From Novosphingobium guangzhouense (lineage in GTDB: Bacteria; Pseudomonadota; Alphaproteobacteria; Sphingomonadales; Sphingomonadaceae): a stretch of DNA of 64,000 bases. How positions within the stretch are numbered: the stretch's first letter is position 1; every line of letters starts with the position of its first letter. Both the position numbers and the translations under genes were made by a program. The notes under the pieces are model-generated. The model was not told the origin of the DNA. It searched no databases and saw only the letters and a list, made by a program, of their open reading frames with translations. Shown piece by piece: positions 55,428 through 64,000 of this stretch. The stretch is from positions 62,001-126,000 of the forward strand of contig NZ_LYMM01000040.1 of the NCBI RefSeq assembly GCF_002896965.1. Reading direction: 5' to 3'.

Positions 55428-56759
55428 TTACACAACCGCCCGCAGCCGCTCCAGCGCCGCATCGCGCCCGATCAGCGGCAGCAGCGCCCCCATGTCAGGC
55501 CCATGCTCCATGCCCGTAAGTGCCTGTCGCAGAGGCAGAAAAAGCGCCTTTCCCTTGCGCTGCGTGGCATCCTTGAGCGCGCTTGTCAGCGCCTTCCAGA
55601 TCCCCTCGCCCCACTCTAGCCCGGCAAGCACTTCTGCGGCCTGTGCACAGTAGGCGCGGTCTTCCTCGGACAGATCGGCAGCCGCCACCGGGCCGGTCAC
55701 CACCGCCCACCAGTCGGCCGCCTCGGCCACTTTTGCAAGGTTCGGGCGAATCGCCTCCCACGCCGCCGCGTCCATGCCCGCAGGCAGACGCGCCGCAACC
55801 GCATCGAAGCCCAGCGCGTGAACGACGGCCGCGTTGACGCGCTCCAGCTCCGCCTCGTCGAACCGCGCGGGCGCACGGCCGAAGTGCGAAAGATCAAAGG
55901 CTTGCGCCAGTTCTTGCAGCCCCAGCGCCGGGTCCACCGGGTCGCTGGTGCCCAGCCGCCCAAGCAGCGCCACCAGCGCCTGCGGCTCGATTCCCGCCTC
56001 GCGGAAATGCGCTGCACCCAGCGAACCAAGCCGCTTGGACAGCTTGCCCTCCGTCCCCACCAGCAGCGCTTCATGCGCGAAAGCGGGCACCGGAGCGCCC
56101 AGCGCGGTGAACATCTGCACTTGCGCCGCCGTGTTGGAAACGTGGTCTTCCCCGCGCAGGATACTGGTCACACCCATGGCGATATCGTCGATCACCGAAG
56201 GCAGCATGTAGAGCCACGAACCATCGGCGCGGCGCACCACCGGGTCGCTCATCTGCGCAGCATCGAACTTCTGCGCCCCGCGCACACCGTCTTCCCAGCC
56301 GATCGGCTCTGCGTGATCGAGCAGGAAGCGCCAGTGCGGCAGGTCACCGGTGGCGATCTTCGCGGCCTTTTCCTCGGCCGTCAGCTTCAGCGCGGCGCGG
56401 TCGTAGATCGGCGGAAGTCCGCGTCCCAGCAGTACCTTGCGGCGCAAATCCAGTTCCTGCGGGCTTTCCCAGCAAGGGTAGACACGGCCTGCGGCCTCCA
56501 GCTTCGCAAACGCTTGCTCGTAGATCGCAAAGCGGGCGGACTGGCGCTCCTCACCCTCGGGGTGCAGCCCCAGCCACGCCAGGTCGGCGTGGATCGCCTC
56601 GACGTATTCCTCTTTGGAGCGCGCCGGGTCGGTATCGTCGATGCGCAGGACGAAGCGGCCACCGGCCTGCTTTGCCAGCAAGAAGTTGTGCAGCGCCGTG
56701 CGGATATTGCCGACATGAAGGTGCCCGGTGGGCGAAGGAGCAAAGCGGGTGACGGTCAT
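55428..56759 (-). CDS. gltX: Glutamate--tRNA ligase
   Basis: 443 residues, the short alphaproteobacterial GluRS. Class I signature in RFAPSPTGHLHVGNIRTAL (HLHVG in place of HIGH) and EGKLSKRLGS as the KMSKS-type loop. The anticodon-binding C-terminal part is helical. Many alphaproteobacteria carry two such enzymes, one charging tRNA-Gln for later amidation; whether this is that paralogue cannot be told here. It is a single gene. Confidence 0.95.
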   Translation of the reverse strand: MTVTRFAPSPTGHLHVGNIRTALHNFLLAKQAGGRFVLRIDDTDPARSKEEYVEAIHADLAWLGLHPEGEERQSARFAIYEQAFAKLEAAGRVYPCWESPQELDLRRKVLLGRGLPPIYDRAALKLTAEEKAAKIATGDLPHWRFLLDHAEPIGWEDGVRGAQKFDAAQMSDPVVRRADGSWLYMLPSVIDDIAMGVTSILRGEDHVSNTAAQVQMFTALGAPVPAFAHEALLVGTEGKLSKRLGSLGAAHFREAGIEPQALVALLGRLGTSDPVDPALGLQELAQAFDLSHFGRAPARFDEAELERVNAAVVHALGFDAVAARLPAGMDAAAWEAIRPNLAKVAEAADWWAVVTGPVAAADLSEEDRAYCAQAAEVLAGLEWGEGIWKALTSALKDATQRKGKALFLPLRQALTGMEHGPDMGALLPLIGRDAALERLRAVV

Positions 56760-56805
56760 GGCGCCCGCGATTACGGGGCGGCGCGCCTCTGGTCAAACCC
56801 GGCCG

Positions 56806-57990
56806 TCAACCGCGCGAGGCAAACGCCCACTTCGCCGCCAACGCAGCAAAGCCCGCCAGCAGGCCCCAGAACGCAGAGCCCACCCCCAGCAGCGACACGC
56901 CGGAAGCCGTAGCCGCGAACGTCAGGATCGCCGCATCACGCTCGGTCTTCTCGACCAGCATCTGCTCCACCGCGCCCGAAAGCGGGGCTATCAGCGCAAT
57001 CCCGGTCAGCGCGGCAATGGCTGAGGCTGGCATCGCCAGGAAGAACAGCACCAGCGGGGTCGAGAACAGCGCCAGCAGCAGGTAGAAGCCCGCATAGATC
57101 ATGCCCACGCTCCACCGGCCTGCGGCATCGGGATGCGCATCCGACCCCGTGCAGATCGCCGCCGTGATCGCGGCAAGGTTTACCCCGTGCGCTCCGAAAG
57201 GCGCCAGCACCAGTGTGGCAAGGCCGGTGCCCAGCAGCAGCGGGCGCGGCGCGGGCGCATACCCGGCCGAGCGCAGCACGACGAGGCCGGGCAGGTTCTG
57301 CGACACCAGCGTCACCAGAAACAGCGGCACGCCGATGCTGGTCACCGCGCGCCAGTCGAACGCGGGCGCCACCGGCTGGAGACCGCCCAGCAGCGCTCCG
57401 CCGTGATGCGGCGCAAGGTCGCCACGCATGAGAAGCACCGCGATGCCCGCCGCCAGTACCATCAGCAGTGCATAGAGCGGCAGGCGCTGGCGGGCGATGA
57501 CGAAGACCGCCAGCAACACGCAGACCAGCAGCGCATCGCTTTCCAGCGTACGGAACAGTTGCAGGCAGAACGGCAACAGCACCCCCGCCAACATCGCCGA
57601 GGCAACCGAGGCCGGGATCCGCCGCGCCGCCCGCTCCAGCGCGGGAACGACTGCAAGGATGCACATCATCGCAGCGGCGGCAAGGAAGGCGCCGACCGCG
57701 ACCGGCCACGGCACCGCGCCCGCGCTTGCCACCAGCAGCGCCGCGCCGGGCGTCGACCAGGCCAGCACCACCGGGATGCGCATGCGCAGCGACAGCAAGG
57801 CTCCGCCAAGGGCAATGCCCAGGCACAGCGCCGTCACCGCCGAGCCGACCTGCGACGCGTCTGCGCCCAGCCCGCGCATCGCCTGCACGACAAGCGCCAC
57901 CGTCCCCCCGAACCCGACAAGCGCAGCGATGAAGGCAGAGGTCCAGGCGGAAAGCGGCGGCAGGGCGGAGTGCGAAGAGCGAGAAGACAT
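56806..57990 (-). CDS. benE: BenE family benzoate/H+ symporter-like transporter
   Basis: 394 residues from the ATG at 57990, where the BenE domain begins; earlier in-frame codons run into the operator-like region. About 12 predicted helices. Typical features are FIAALVGFGGTVALVVQAMR, SLGIALGGALLSLRMRIP, TPGAALLVASAG and FGAHGVNLAAITAAICTG. BenE carries benzoate with protons; the substrate here is not proved, and no benzoate genes are adjacent. It is divergent from mqo, with a shared palindrome between. Confidence 0.9.
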   Translation of the reverse strand: MSSRSSHSALPPLSAWTSAFIAALVGFGGTVALVVQAMRGLGADASQVGSAVTALCLGIALGGALLSLRMRIPVVLAWSTPGAALLVASAGAVPWPVAVGAFLAAAAMMCILAVVPALERAARRIPASVASAMLAGVLLPFCLQLFRTLESDALLVCVLLAVFVIARQRLPLYALLMVLAAGIAVLLMRGDLAPHHGGALLGGLQPVAPAFDWRAVTSIGVPLFLVTLVSQNLPGLVVLRSAGYAPAPRPLLLGTGLATLVLAPFGAHGVNLAAITAAICTGSDAHPDAAGRWSVGMIYAGFYLLLALFSTPLVLFFLAMPASAIAALTGIALIAPLSGAVEQMLVEKTERDAAILTFAATASGVSLLGVGSAFWGLLAGFAALAAKWAFASRG

Positions 57991-58052
57991 GGCCGCCCTA
58001 TGGGCAGGTTTGCGCCGAAGGGAAACCCGCAAGAGCCCATGTCCGGCCGCAT

Positions 58053-58076
58053 ATATGTGCAATTTTCGGCACATAT
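58053..58076. promoter_or_regulatory. Perfect palindrome between benE-like and mqo genes
   Basis: ATATGTGC-AATTTTCG-GCACATAT, 8-bp arms with an 8-bp spacer, about 63 bp before the benE ATG. A further GCACAT half-copy lies at 58101-58106. A regulator binding 8-bp arms is suggested; family unknown. Confidence 0.5.
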
Positions 58077-58129
58077 CGAAATTGCGGTGCGCATAAATCG
58101 GCACATCAGTCACGATTTACGATAATCAA

Positions 58130-58148
58130 GTTATTGTTTTAAAATAAC
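58130..58148. promoter_or_regulatory. AT-rich inverted repeat upstream of mqo
   Basis: GTTATT-GTTTTAA-AATAAC in an AT-rich stretch about 170 bp before the mqo ATG. It could be an operator or UP-like element; no specific regulator can be named. Confidence 0.35.
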
Positions 58149-58314
58149 AAATAATCGGATTGGGACAATTTGACGCGCCTCGTCTCCACGAAGATAGTCC
58201 CGCCCGCGCGGGCCCGGCGACCGGCCGGTTTCTCCCGGACACAATTCAAGAATACGAGAAGCGAAACCCCATGCATCCAAGCTACCCCTTCGCTGTCGCA
58301 AGCGAGGCGTCGTC

Positions 58315-60003
58315 ATGAAGAAGACGCTGAAGATCATCGGCATCGCCGTTCTGGTGCTGGCCGTCGCCGGCCTCGCCTTCCTGTTCCGCCCGGTCAGCTG
58401 GGGCGGCTCTCCCGAGGCCGAGAATGAAAAGCCGGTCGACGTCGTCCTCATCGGCGGCGGCATCATGAGCGTGACGCTGGCCACGTACCTGCAGGAGCTG
58501 GAGCCGAACTGGAACGTCCACCTCTACGAACGCATGGATAACGTGGCGGAGGAAAGCTCCAACGGCTGGAACAATGCCGGCACCGGCCACTCCGGCTATG
58601 CCGAAATGAACTATACGCCCGAAAAGAACGGCCGGATCGAAACCGAAAAAGCCGTCGACATCGTCGAGAGCTTTGAAATCTCGCGCCAGTTCTGGGCTCA
58701 TGAAGTTTCGATGGGCCGTCTTCCCCAGCCTTCGGAGTTCATCAACCCGACGCCGCACATGAGCTTCGTGTGGGGTGATGACAACATCGCCTACCTCAAG
58801 AATCGCCGCGACGCGCTTGTGAAGAACCCGATGTTCTACGGCATGCAGTACACCACCGACCACGCGCAGATCGCCAAGTGGGCGCCGCTGGTGATGCAGG
58901 GCCGCGATCCCGCGCAGAAAGTCGCCGCCACGTACATGCCTCTAGGCACCGACGTGAACTTCGGCGTGATCACCCGCAGCCTGACCAAGTCGCTGCAGCG
59001 CAACGCCAACTTCCACCTTGGCCTGTCTACCGAAGTGCGCGGGCTTCACCAGAACGCCGACAAGACCTGGAACGTCACCGTCCACGACCTGAAGGCGAAC
59101 AAGGACCGCACGATCAAGACCCGCTTCGTCTTCATCGGCGCGGGCGGCGCATCCCTCAAGCTGCTGCAGCTTTCGGGCATCCCCGAGGCGAAGAACTATG
59201 CTGGCTTCCCGGTCGGTGGCCAGTTCCTGGCCTTCCAGACCCCGGCCGTCGCCGACAAGCACCACGTCAAGGTCTATGGCCTGGCCGAAACCGGCGCGCC
59301 GCCAATGTCGGTGCCGCACCTTGACGCGCGCAAGCTTGACGGCAAGGCGGTGACGCTGTTCGGCCCCTTCGCGCTGCAGAGCACCAAGTTCCTCAAGAAC
59401 GGTTCGTGGACCGACCTGTTCAATTCGGTCTACGACACCAACGTCATCCCGATGACCAAGGTGGGTATCGAGAACCTCGACCTCGTGAAGTACCTTGCCC
59501 AGCAGGCTTCGCTGACCGACGCAGACCGGCAGGCGCAGCTGGTGAAGTATTTCCCGCAGGCCAAGCGCAGCGACTGGAAGCTGATCACCGCCGGCCAGCG
59601 CGTCCAGATCATCAAGCGTGATCCCAAGAAGGGCGCAGTCCTGCAGTTCGGCACCGAGATCGTGTCCGACAAGGACGGCACGATCGCCGCCCTGCTCGGC
59701 GCGTCGCCGGGGGCATCGACCTCGCCGGGCATCATGCTCAAGGTGCTGGACAAGGCCTTCCCGCAGCAGACCAAGGGCATCTGGGCGGACAAGATCCGTA
59801 CCATGGTTCCCTCGGTCGGCCGCAAGATCAACGACAGCCCCGCGCTGACCAACGAGATTCGCCGCATGACCAGCCAGGCGCTGCACCTTCCTTATCTGGA
59901 AGTGCCCGCCGATCTGACGCCTGCTGCCAAGGCACCGGCTGCAGCCCCGGCTCCGAAGGCAAAGGCTGGCCAAAACCTCAATACCGAGGAACAGGCGCTC
60001 TAA
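58315..60003 (+). CDS. mqo: Malate:quinone oxidoreductase
   Basis: 562 residues. Oxidises malate to oxaloacetate and passes electrons to quinone through FAD. The FAD-binding [19 protein letters not shown] begins about 40 residues in; the family motifs [21 protein letters not shown], then [15 protein letters not shown] and [16 protein letters not shown] follow. Unlike usual Mqo it starts with a single hydrophobic helix ([18 protein letters not shown]), which may anchor it to the membrane. It ends in an Ala/Pro tail of about 25 residues. A terminator follows. Confidence 0.95.
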   Translation: MKKTLKIIGIAVLVLAVAGLAFLFRPVSWGGSPEAENEKPVDVVLIGGGIMSVTLATYLQELEPNWNVHLYERMDNVAEESSNGWNNAGTGHSGYAEMNYTPEKNGRIETEKAVDIVESFEISRQFWAHEVSMGRLPQPSEFINPTPHMSFVWGDDNIAYLKNRRDALVKNPMFYGMQYTTDHAQIAKWAPLVMQGRDPAQKVAATYMPLGTDVNFGVITRSLTKSLQRNANFHLGLSTEVRGLHQNADKTWNVTVHDLKANKDRTIKTRFVFIGAGGASLKLLQLSGIPEAKNYAGFPVGGQFLAFQTPAVADKHHVKVYGLAETGAPPMSVPHLDARKLDGKAVTLFGPFALQSTKFLKNGSWTDLFNSVYDTNVIPMTKVGIENLDLVKYLAQQASLTDADRQAQLVKYFPQAKRSDWKLITAGQRVQIIKRDPKKGAVLQFGTEIVSDKDGTIAALLGASPGASTSPGIMLKVLDKAFPQQTKGIWADKIRTMVPSVGRKINDSPALTNEIRRMTSQALHLPYLEVPADLTPAAKAPAAAPAPKAKAGQNLNTEEQAL

Positions 60004-60025
60004 GCATCTGAACCTGCAAAGGAAT

Positions 60026-60055
60026 GGGCGGCCGGAGCGATCCGGTCGCCCTTTT
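60026..60055 (+). terminator. Terminator of mqo
   Basis: Stem GGGCGgCCGGA / TCCGGtCGCCC with a 4-base loop, followed by TTTT, 23 bp after the stop. Confidence 0.85.
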
Positions 60056-60097
60056 CGTATCTGCTCCGGACACCCGGCTGCAACATTGACGCTACAT

Positions 60098-60118
60098 TAT
60101 TGCGATTGACTCGCATTT
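60098..60118 (+). promoter_or_regulatory. Fur-box-like palindrome upstream of the siderophore receptor
   Basis: TGCGA-TTGAC-TCGCA (60101-60115), a 5-5-5 palindrome with the shape of Fur sites (compare TGAGAATCATTCTCA), 54 bp before the ATG. It fits iron repression of an iron-siderophore receptor. Confidence 0.5.
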
Positions 60119-60168
60119 GCGCACGACTTAGGCGGCGCAACAGTTCAGCAATAATAATGAGGGTCTCA

Positions 60169-62322
60169 ATGCGCCAGTCCGCCCGGCATTCCCTGCTCGC
60201 CAGCACGCTCCTGTTCGCCCCCGCGCTCTGCGGCACGGCCCATGCCGATGAGGCAGCCGCCGCGCCGGATGCCGATACGATCATCGTCACAGCCGGGCTT
60301 GAGCAATCCAGTTCCGCCACCGCGCTGGCGCTGCCCGTCAAGGACACCCCGCAGTCGGTCACGATCATCGACCGCAAGCGCATCGAGGACTTCGCGATCA
60401 CCAACGTCAACGACCTGCTGGAACAGGCCGTAGGCGTGAACGTCGAACGGGTGGAGACTGACCGCACCTACTTCTCATCGCGCGGGTTCGACGTATCGAA
60501 CTTCCAGGTCGACGGGATCGGACTGCCGCTGGCCTGGGGCATCCAGTTCGGCGATCTCGACACCGCGCTGTTCCAGAACGTGGAGATCGTGCGCGGCGCC
60601 AACGCGATCATGACCGGCATCGGCAACCCGTCCGCCACCGTCAATTACGTGCGCAAGCGGCCGACCGACGAACTCAAGTTCACCGGCTCGGCGCAGCTGG
60701 GCACCCGCGATTACTGGCGCGTGGAAGGCGATGCCAACGTGCCGCTAACCGACACGCTGGCCGTGCGCGCGATCTATGCGCACGAGGACCGCGACGGCTA
60801 CCTTTCCTACAACCACGTCAACCGCGACGTCTACGGCGCCATCCTGCGCTGGCAGGCAACGCCTTCGCTGCGCGCCACGATCGGCTACACCCGGCAGGAG
60901 AACGATGCGGACGGCGTGCTGTGGGGCGCAATCCCGCTGGTCTACACCGACGGCACCCGCATCGACCTCAAGCGTTCGGCCACCACTTCTGCGGACTGGA
61001 CGTACTGGAACACCAAGGACCAGAGCCTGTTCGGCGAACTCGTCTACGATTTCGGCGGCGGCTGGTCGGCCACCGGCATCGCCACCTATCGCCGGTTCCA
61101 GGAGAACGCCAAGCTGCTCTATGCCTACGGCTACCCCGATCGCGATACCGGCGAAGGCGTCTACGGCATGGCCGGGATCTACCCGTCCGACTACAAGCAG
61201 TACCTTGGTGACGTCTACGTTTCCGGCCCGTTCCAGCTGCTGGGCCGCGAACACAAGCTGGCATTCGGCGTCTCCGTCTCGAAGTCGGACGCCAAGGAAT
61301 ACGAGAATTTCTCGGAAGACACCGTGGTCTATCCCGGTCCTTCGGAATGGGGCGAAACGGCCATTCCCGAACCCAGCTACCCCGGCAGCTATCTTGCCGC
61401 CGACTATAGCGACCGCCTGACCCGCGTGTACGGCGCGGCGCACCTGAACCTGACCGACCAGCTCAAGGCGGTCGTCGGGGCCAGCGCGATGTGGATCAAG
61501 TCGACCGGCTTTTCCTACGGCGCCGATCAGGGCCGCCGGGACAGCAAGGTCAGCCCCTATGTCGGCGCGATCTACGACCTGACGCCCAATGTGTCGTTCT
61601 ATGCCAGCTATACCGACATCTATAACCCGCAGGTCGAAGTCGGCATCGATGGCGTGCGGCTCGATCCTGCCAAGGGCACCAGCCTGGAAGGCGGCATCAA
61701 GAGCACGTGGTTCGGCGGCAGGCTCTACGCCACCGCCGCGGTGTTCAAGGCCAAGCAGAAGGGGCTTGCCGAATACGCGGGCTACTTCGACGAGAACGGC
61801 TGCGCTGTCGGTGTCGAGGATACGCTATGCGCCGGCAAGGCGGGCGGCAGCTACTACGACCCACAGGACACCACCTCCACCGGCTTCGAACTTGAGCTTT
61901 CAGGGCAGGTGACCGATAGCTGGACCCTCTCGGGCGGTTTCACGTACCTCGATATCGAGAACGCCGATGGCGAGGATACCCGCACATGGATCCCCACCCG
62001 CTCGCTCAAGCTGGCGACGACTTATGCGGTGCCCGAACTCAACGACCTCAAGCTGGGAGCGCAGCTGCGCGTGCAAAACGCGACGACCGCAGTGCTGAGC
62101 GATGTTGCCAGCTACGGCATCGTCGACGGCGACGTCACCCTGCGCCAGAAAGGCTATGCGATCCTTGACCTGATGGCAGGCATGCGGGTGGTCGATCACG
62201 TCCGCGCCAGCGTCAACGTGCGCAACGTGACCGGCGCCAAGTACCTCAACAGCCTCAAGTGGGGTCAGGCGTTCTACGGCGCCCCTCGCAGCGCGGTGGT
62301 GACACTCAGCGTCGAGTACTGA
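60169..62322 (+). CDS. TonB-dependent siderophore receptor
   Basis: 717 residues from the ATG at 60169 with GAGGG upstream; earlier in-frame codons overlap the Fur-like box. Signal peptide (LLASTLLFAPALCGTAHA), TonB-box region (DTIIVTAG), plug with LPVKDTPQSVTIIDRKRIED, FSSRGFDVSNFQVDGIGLPL and IEIVRGANAIMTGIGNPSATVNYVRKRP. It ends in the typical terminal strand AVVTLSVEY. The 'SSRGFDVSNFQVDGI...GANAIMTGIGNPSATVN' form is that of FhuE/FpvA-like ferric-siderophore receptors. No biosynthetic or TonB genes are adjacent. Confidence 0.94.
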   Translation: MRQSARHSLLASTLLFAPALCGTAHADEAAAAPDADTIIVTAGLEQSSSATALALPVKDTPQSVTIIDRKRIEDFAITNVNDLLEQAVGVNVERVETDRTYFSSRGFDVSNFQVDGIGLPLAWGIQFGDLDTALFQNVEIVRGANAIMTGIGNPSATVNYVRKRPTDELKFTGSAQLGTRDYWRVEGDANVPLTDTLAVRAIYAHEDRDGYLSYNHVNRDVYGAILRWQATPSLRATIGYTRQENDADGVLWGAIPLVYTDGTRIDLKRSATTSADWTYWNTKDQSLFGELVYDFGGGWSATGIATYRRFQENAKLLYAYGYPDRDTGEGVYGMAGIYPSDYKQYLGDVYVSGPFQLLGREHKLAFGVSVSKSDAKEYENFSEDTVVYPGPSEWGETAIPEPSYPGSYLAADYSDRLTRVYGAAHLNLTDQLKAVVGASAMWIKSTGFSYGADQGRRDSKVSPYVGAIYDLTPNVSFYASYTDIYNPQVEVGIDGVRLDPAKGTSLEGGIKSTWFGGRLYATAAVFKAKQKGLAEYAGYFDENGCAVGVEDTLCAGKAGGSYYDPQDTTSTGFELELSGQVTDSWTLSGGFTYLDIENADGEDTRTWIPTRSLKLATTYAVPELNDLKLGAQLRVQNATTAVLSDVASYGIVDGDVTLRQKGYAILDLMAGMRVVDHVRASVNVRNVTGAKYLNSLKWGQAFYGAPRSAVVTLSVEY

Positions 62323-62338
62323 CGCCGGGCATGCCATC

Positions 62339-63994
62339 TCAGCCGCTCCTGAAGGCGTGCGTGACCGGGTAGCGCCGGTCACGCCCGAAATTGCGGGCGG
62401 TCAGCTTGACGCCGGGCGGGGCCTGGCGGCGCTTGTATTCGGCGCGGTGCAGCAGGCATTCGACATGGCGCACGGTTGCAAGATCGAAGCCTTCGTTGGC
62501 CAACTGCTCCACGCTCTTGTCATGCTCGACAAGGCCGACAAGGATCGGGTCGAGCACGTCGTAAGGGGGCAGGCTGTCGCTGTCGCGCTGGCCATCGTGC
62601 AGTTCGGCGCTGGGGTCGCGCATCAGCACCGCTTCGGGAATGACCGGGCCTGACGGGCCAAGCCCGATGCGCGGGACATGGCCGTTGCGCCAGCGGGCCA
62701 GCGCATAGACCGTGCTCTTGTAGGCATCCTTCAGCGGATTGAAGCCGCCCGCCATGTCGCCATAGATCGTCGCATAGCCGACGCTCAGTTCGCTCTTGTT
62801 CGCGGTGGCCAGCAGCATCGGGCCGAACTTGTTGGAAAGCGCCATCAGCGCCGCGCCGCGCACGCGCGACTGCAGGTTTTCTTCCGCAAGATCGCGCGCC
62901 GTTCCCTCGAACGCCTCGCCCAGCATGGCGTCGAAGCCGTCCACCGCCGCGCCGATCGGCATTTCGGTATAACGGATACCCAGCATCCGCGCACAGGCCG
63001 CCGCATCGTCAAGGCTCTGCCCGCTGGTGAAGCGCGAAGGCATCATGACGCCCCAGACCCGCTCCGCCCCCAGCGCATCTACGGCGATCGCCGCGCAAGT
63101 GGCCGAATCGATGCCCCCCGAAAGACCAAGGACCACGCCGGGAAATCCGTTGCGCCGCACATAGTCGCGCAGCGCCAGCACCATGGCGCTATAGATGTCC
63201 TGCGGATGGTCGGCCAGCGGCTCCATGCCGCCGCGATCGCAGCGCCAGCCCTTGACGGTCTTGGTCCAGCGGGTCTCCACGATCTGCTCTTCCCAGTCAC
63301 GCAATTGCACCGCCAGCGCTCCGTCGCCGTTCACCGCGAAGCTCGCCCCGTCGAACACCAGTTCGTCCTGTCCGCCAACGCGGTTGAGGTAGGCCAGCGG
63401 CAGTCCGGTATCCACCGCGCGCCTCTTCGCCACGCCCTCTATGCGCAGGGCCTCCTTGTTGATCTCGTAAGGGCTTCCGTTGATGGAAATGAGGATTTCC
63501 GCACCGAAATCGGCCAGATGGCGGCAGACTTCGTAGCGCCAGATATCCTCGCCCACGGGAACGCCGATCATCGTGCCGCGCAGGATCACCGGTTCCGGCA
63601 GTGGGCCGGGCTGGAACAGGCGCATCTCGTCGAAAGTACCATAGTTGGGAAGTTCGTGCTTCAGGCGCACTGCAGCCACTTTGCCCTGATCGAGCAGGGC
63701 AACCCCGTTGTGCAGCGCACCATCAAGAACGAAGGCCGACCCGACCAGCATCGCGGTGCCATCCTGCGCGGTCGCCTCGGCAAGCTGCTGGAGCTGCGCC
63801 GCCGCGCGCTCGATCAGCGCAGGCTTGAGGATCAGATCCTCGGGCGGGTAGCCGATCAGGTGGAGTTCGGGAAAGACGAGAAGGTCGCTGCGTCCGGCCG
63901 CCGCACGCGCTGCCAGAATACCGGCGGCGTTGCCGGGAATATCCCCGACCGACTGGTTGAGCTGCGCGAGCGTGATCTTCAGCGTATCGGGCAT
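62339..63994 (-). CDS. nadE: NAD synthetase with glutaminase domain lacking its catalytic Cys
   Basis: 551 residues. C-terminal NAD synthetase: P-loop GLSGGIDSATCAAIA, then the deamido-NAD site NKSELSVGYATIYGDMAGGF. The N-terminal nitrilase-type domain should supply ammonia from glutamine through a Glu-Lys-Cys triad. Glu43 (FPELHLIGYPPED) and Lys112 (LKHELPNYG) are present, but the Cys of the usual (I/V)CEDxW is Gly148 (VPVGEDIW; codon GGC at 63551-63553, one base from TGC). As it reads, the enzyme could use only free ammonia, unless another amidotransferase helps. Full length otherwise; ends six bases before the window edge. Confidence 0.95.
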   Translation of the reverse strand: MPDTLKITLAQLNQSVGDIPGNAAGILAARAAAGRSDLLVFPELHLIGYPPEDLILKPALIERAAAQLQQLAEATAQDGTAMLVGSAFVLDGALHNGVALLDQGKVAAVRLKHELPNYGTFDEMRLFQPGPLPEPVILRGTMIGVPVGEDIWRYEVCRHLADFGAEILISINGSPYEINKEALRIEGVAKRRAVDTGLPLAYLNRVGGQDELVFDGASFAVNGDGALAVQLRDWEEQIVETRWTKTVKGWRCDRGGMEPLADHPQDIYSAMVLALRDYVRRNGFPGVVLGLSGGIDSATCAAIAVDALGAERVWGVMMPSRFTSGQSLDDAAACARMLGIRYTEMPIGAAVDGFDAMLGEAFEGTARDLAEENLQSRVRGAALMALSNKFGPMLLATANKSELSVGYATIYGDMAGGFNPLKDAYKSTVYALARWRNGHVPRIGLGPSGPVIPEAVLMRDPSAELHDGQRDSDSLPPYDVLDPILVGLVEHDKSVEQLANEGFDLATVRHVECLLHRAEYKRRQAPPGVKLTARNFGRDRRYPVTHAFRSG

Positions 63995-64000
63995 GGCCCG

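Overview
The window is about 65% G+C and reads as chromosome of an alphaproteobacterium of the order Sphingomonadales, most like Novosphingobium or Sphingomonas. Grounds: three TonB-dependent receptors, a short glutamyl-tRNA synthetase, a 'usg' protein, the gyrB sequence, and four copies of the TTCGACA...CAGCCTG intergenic repeat typical of this order. I see no rRNA, tRNA, CRISPR array, phage or insertion sequence.

0-15 kb is mostly housekeeping. It holds the end of an FMN reductase gene, usg, nrdA with a pair of NrdR-box-like sites, a GlsB-type membrane protein, nadB, an orphan ABC ATPase, a cytochrome P450, an HxlR regulator divergent from an azoreductase, a CHCC zinc-finger protein, tldD, a small secreted protein and a TonB-dependent receptor.

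15.0-29.7 kb is a compact accessory block and the most interesting part. A soluble NarX-like histidine kinase and a NarL/LuxR response regulator sit among about 14 genes, nearly all for the envelope: five predicted outer-membrane barrels, a BamA/D15-type barrel, a META lipoprotein, membrane proteins with DUF4239, DUF1622 and DUF202 domains, a DUF2092 protein, a Gly/His-rich secreted protein, a bile-acid-symporter-family transporter and a formylglycine-generating-enzyme homologue. Almost every promoter region carries the same directional palindrome, GGGG-N4-CCCC followed by GATGG. It usually lies 65-90 bp before the start codon and often has a second copy exactly 22 bp further upstream. I infer one regulon controlled by the local two-component system; no named system known to me matches it.

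29.8-49 kb holds guaA, a tiny gene with its own promoter and terminator, an acyltransferase, gyrB, a catecholate-type TonB receptor, a phosphatase-ubiH pair, a DsbD-type thiol reductase, an M16 protease pair (one active, one inactive) and a coupled lgt-midA-DUF2306 operon.

49-64 kb holds glnD, a patatin-hydroxybutyrate dehydrogenase pair, asd, gltX, a BenE-type transporter, mqo, a siderophore receptor with a Fur-like box, and nadE. The glutaminase domain of this nadE has Gly where the catalytic Cys should be.
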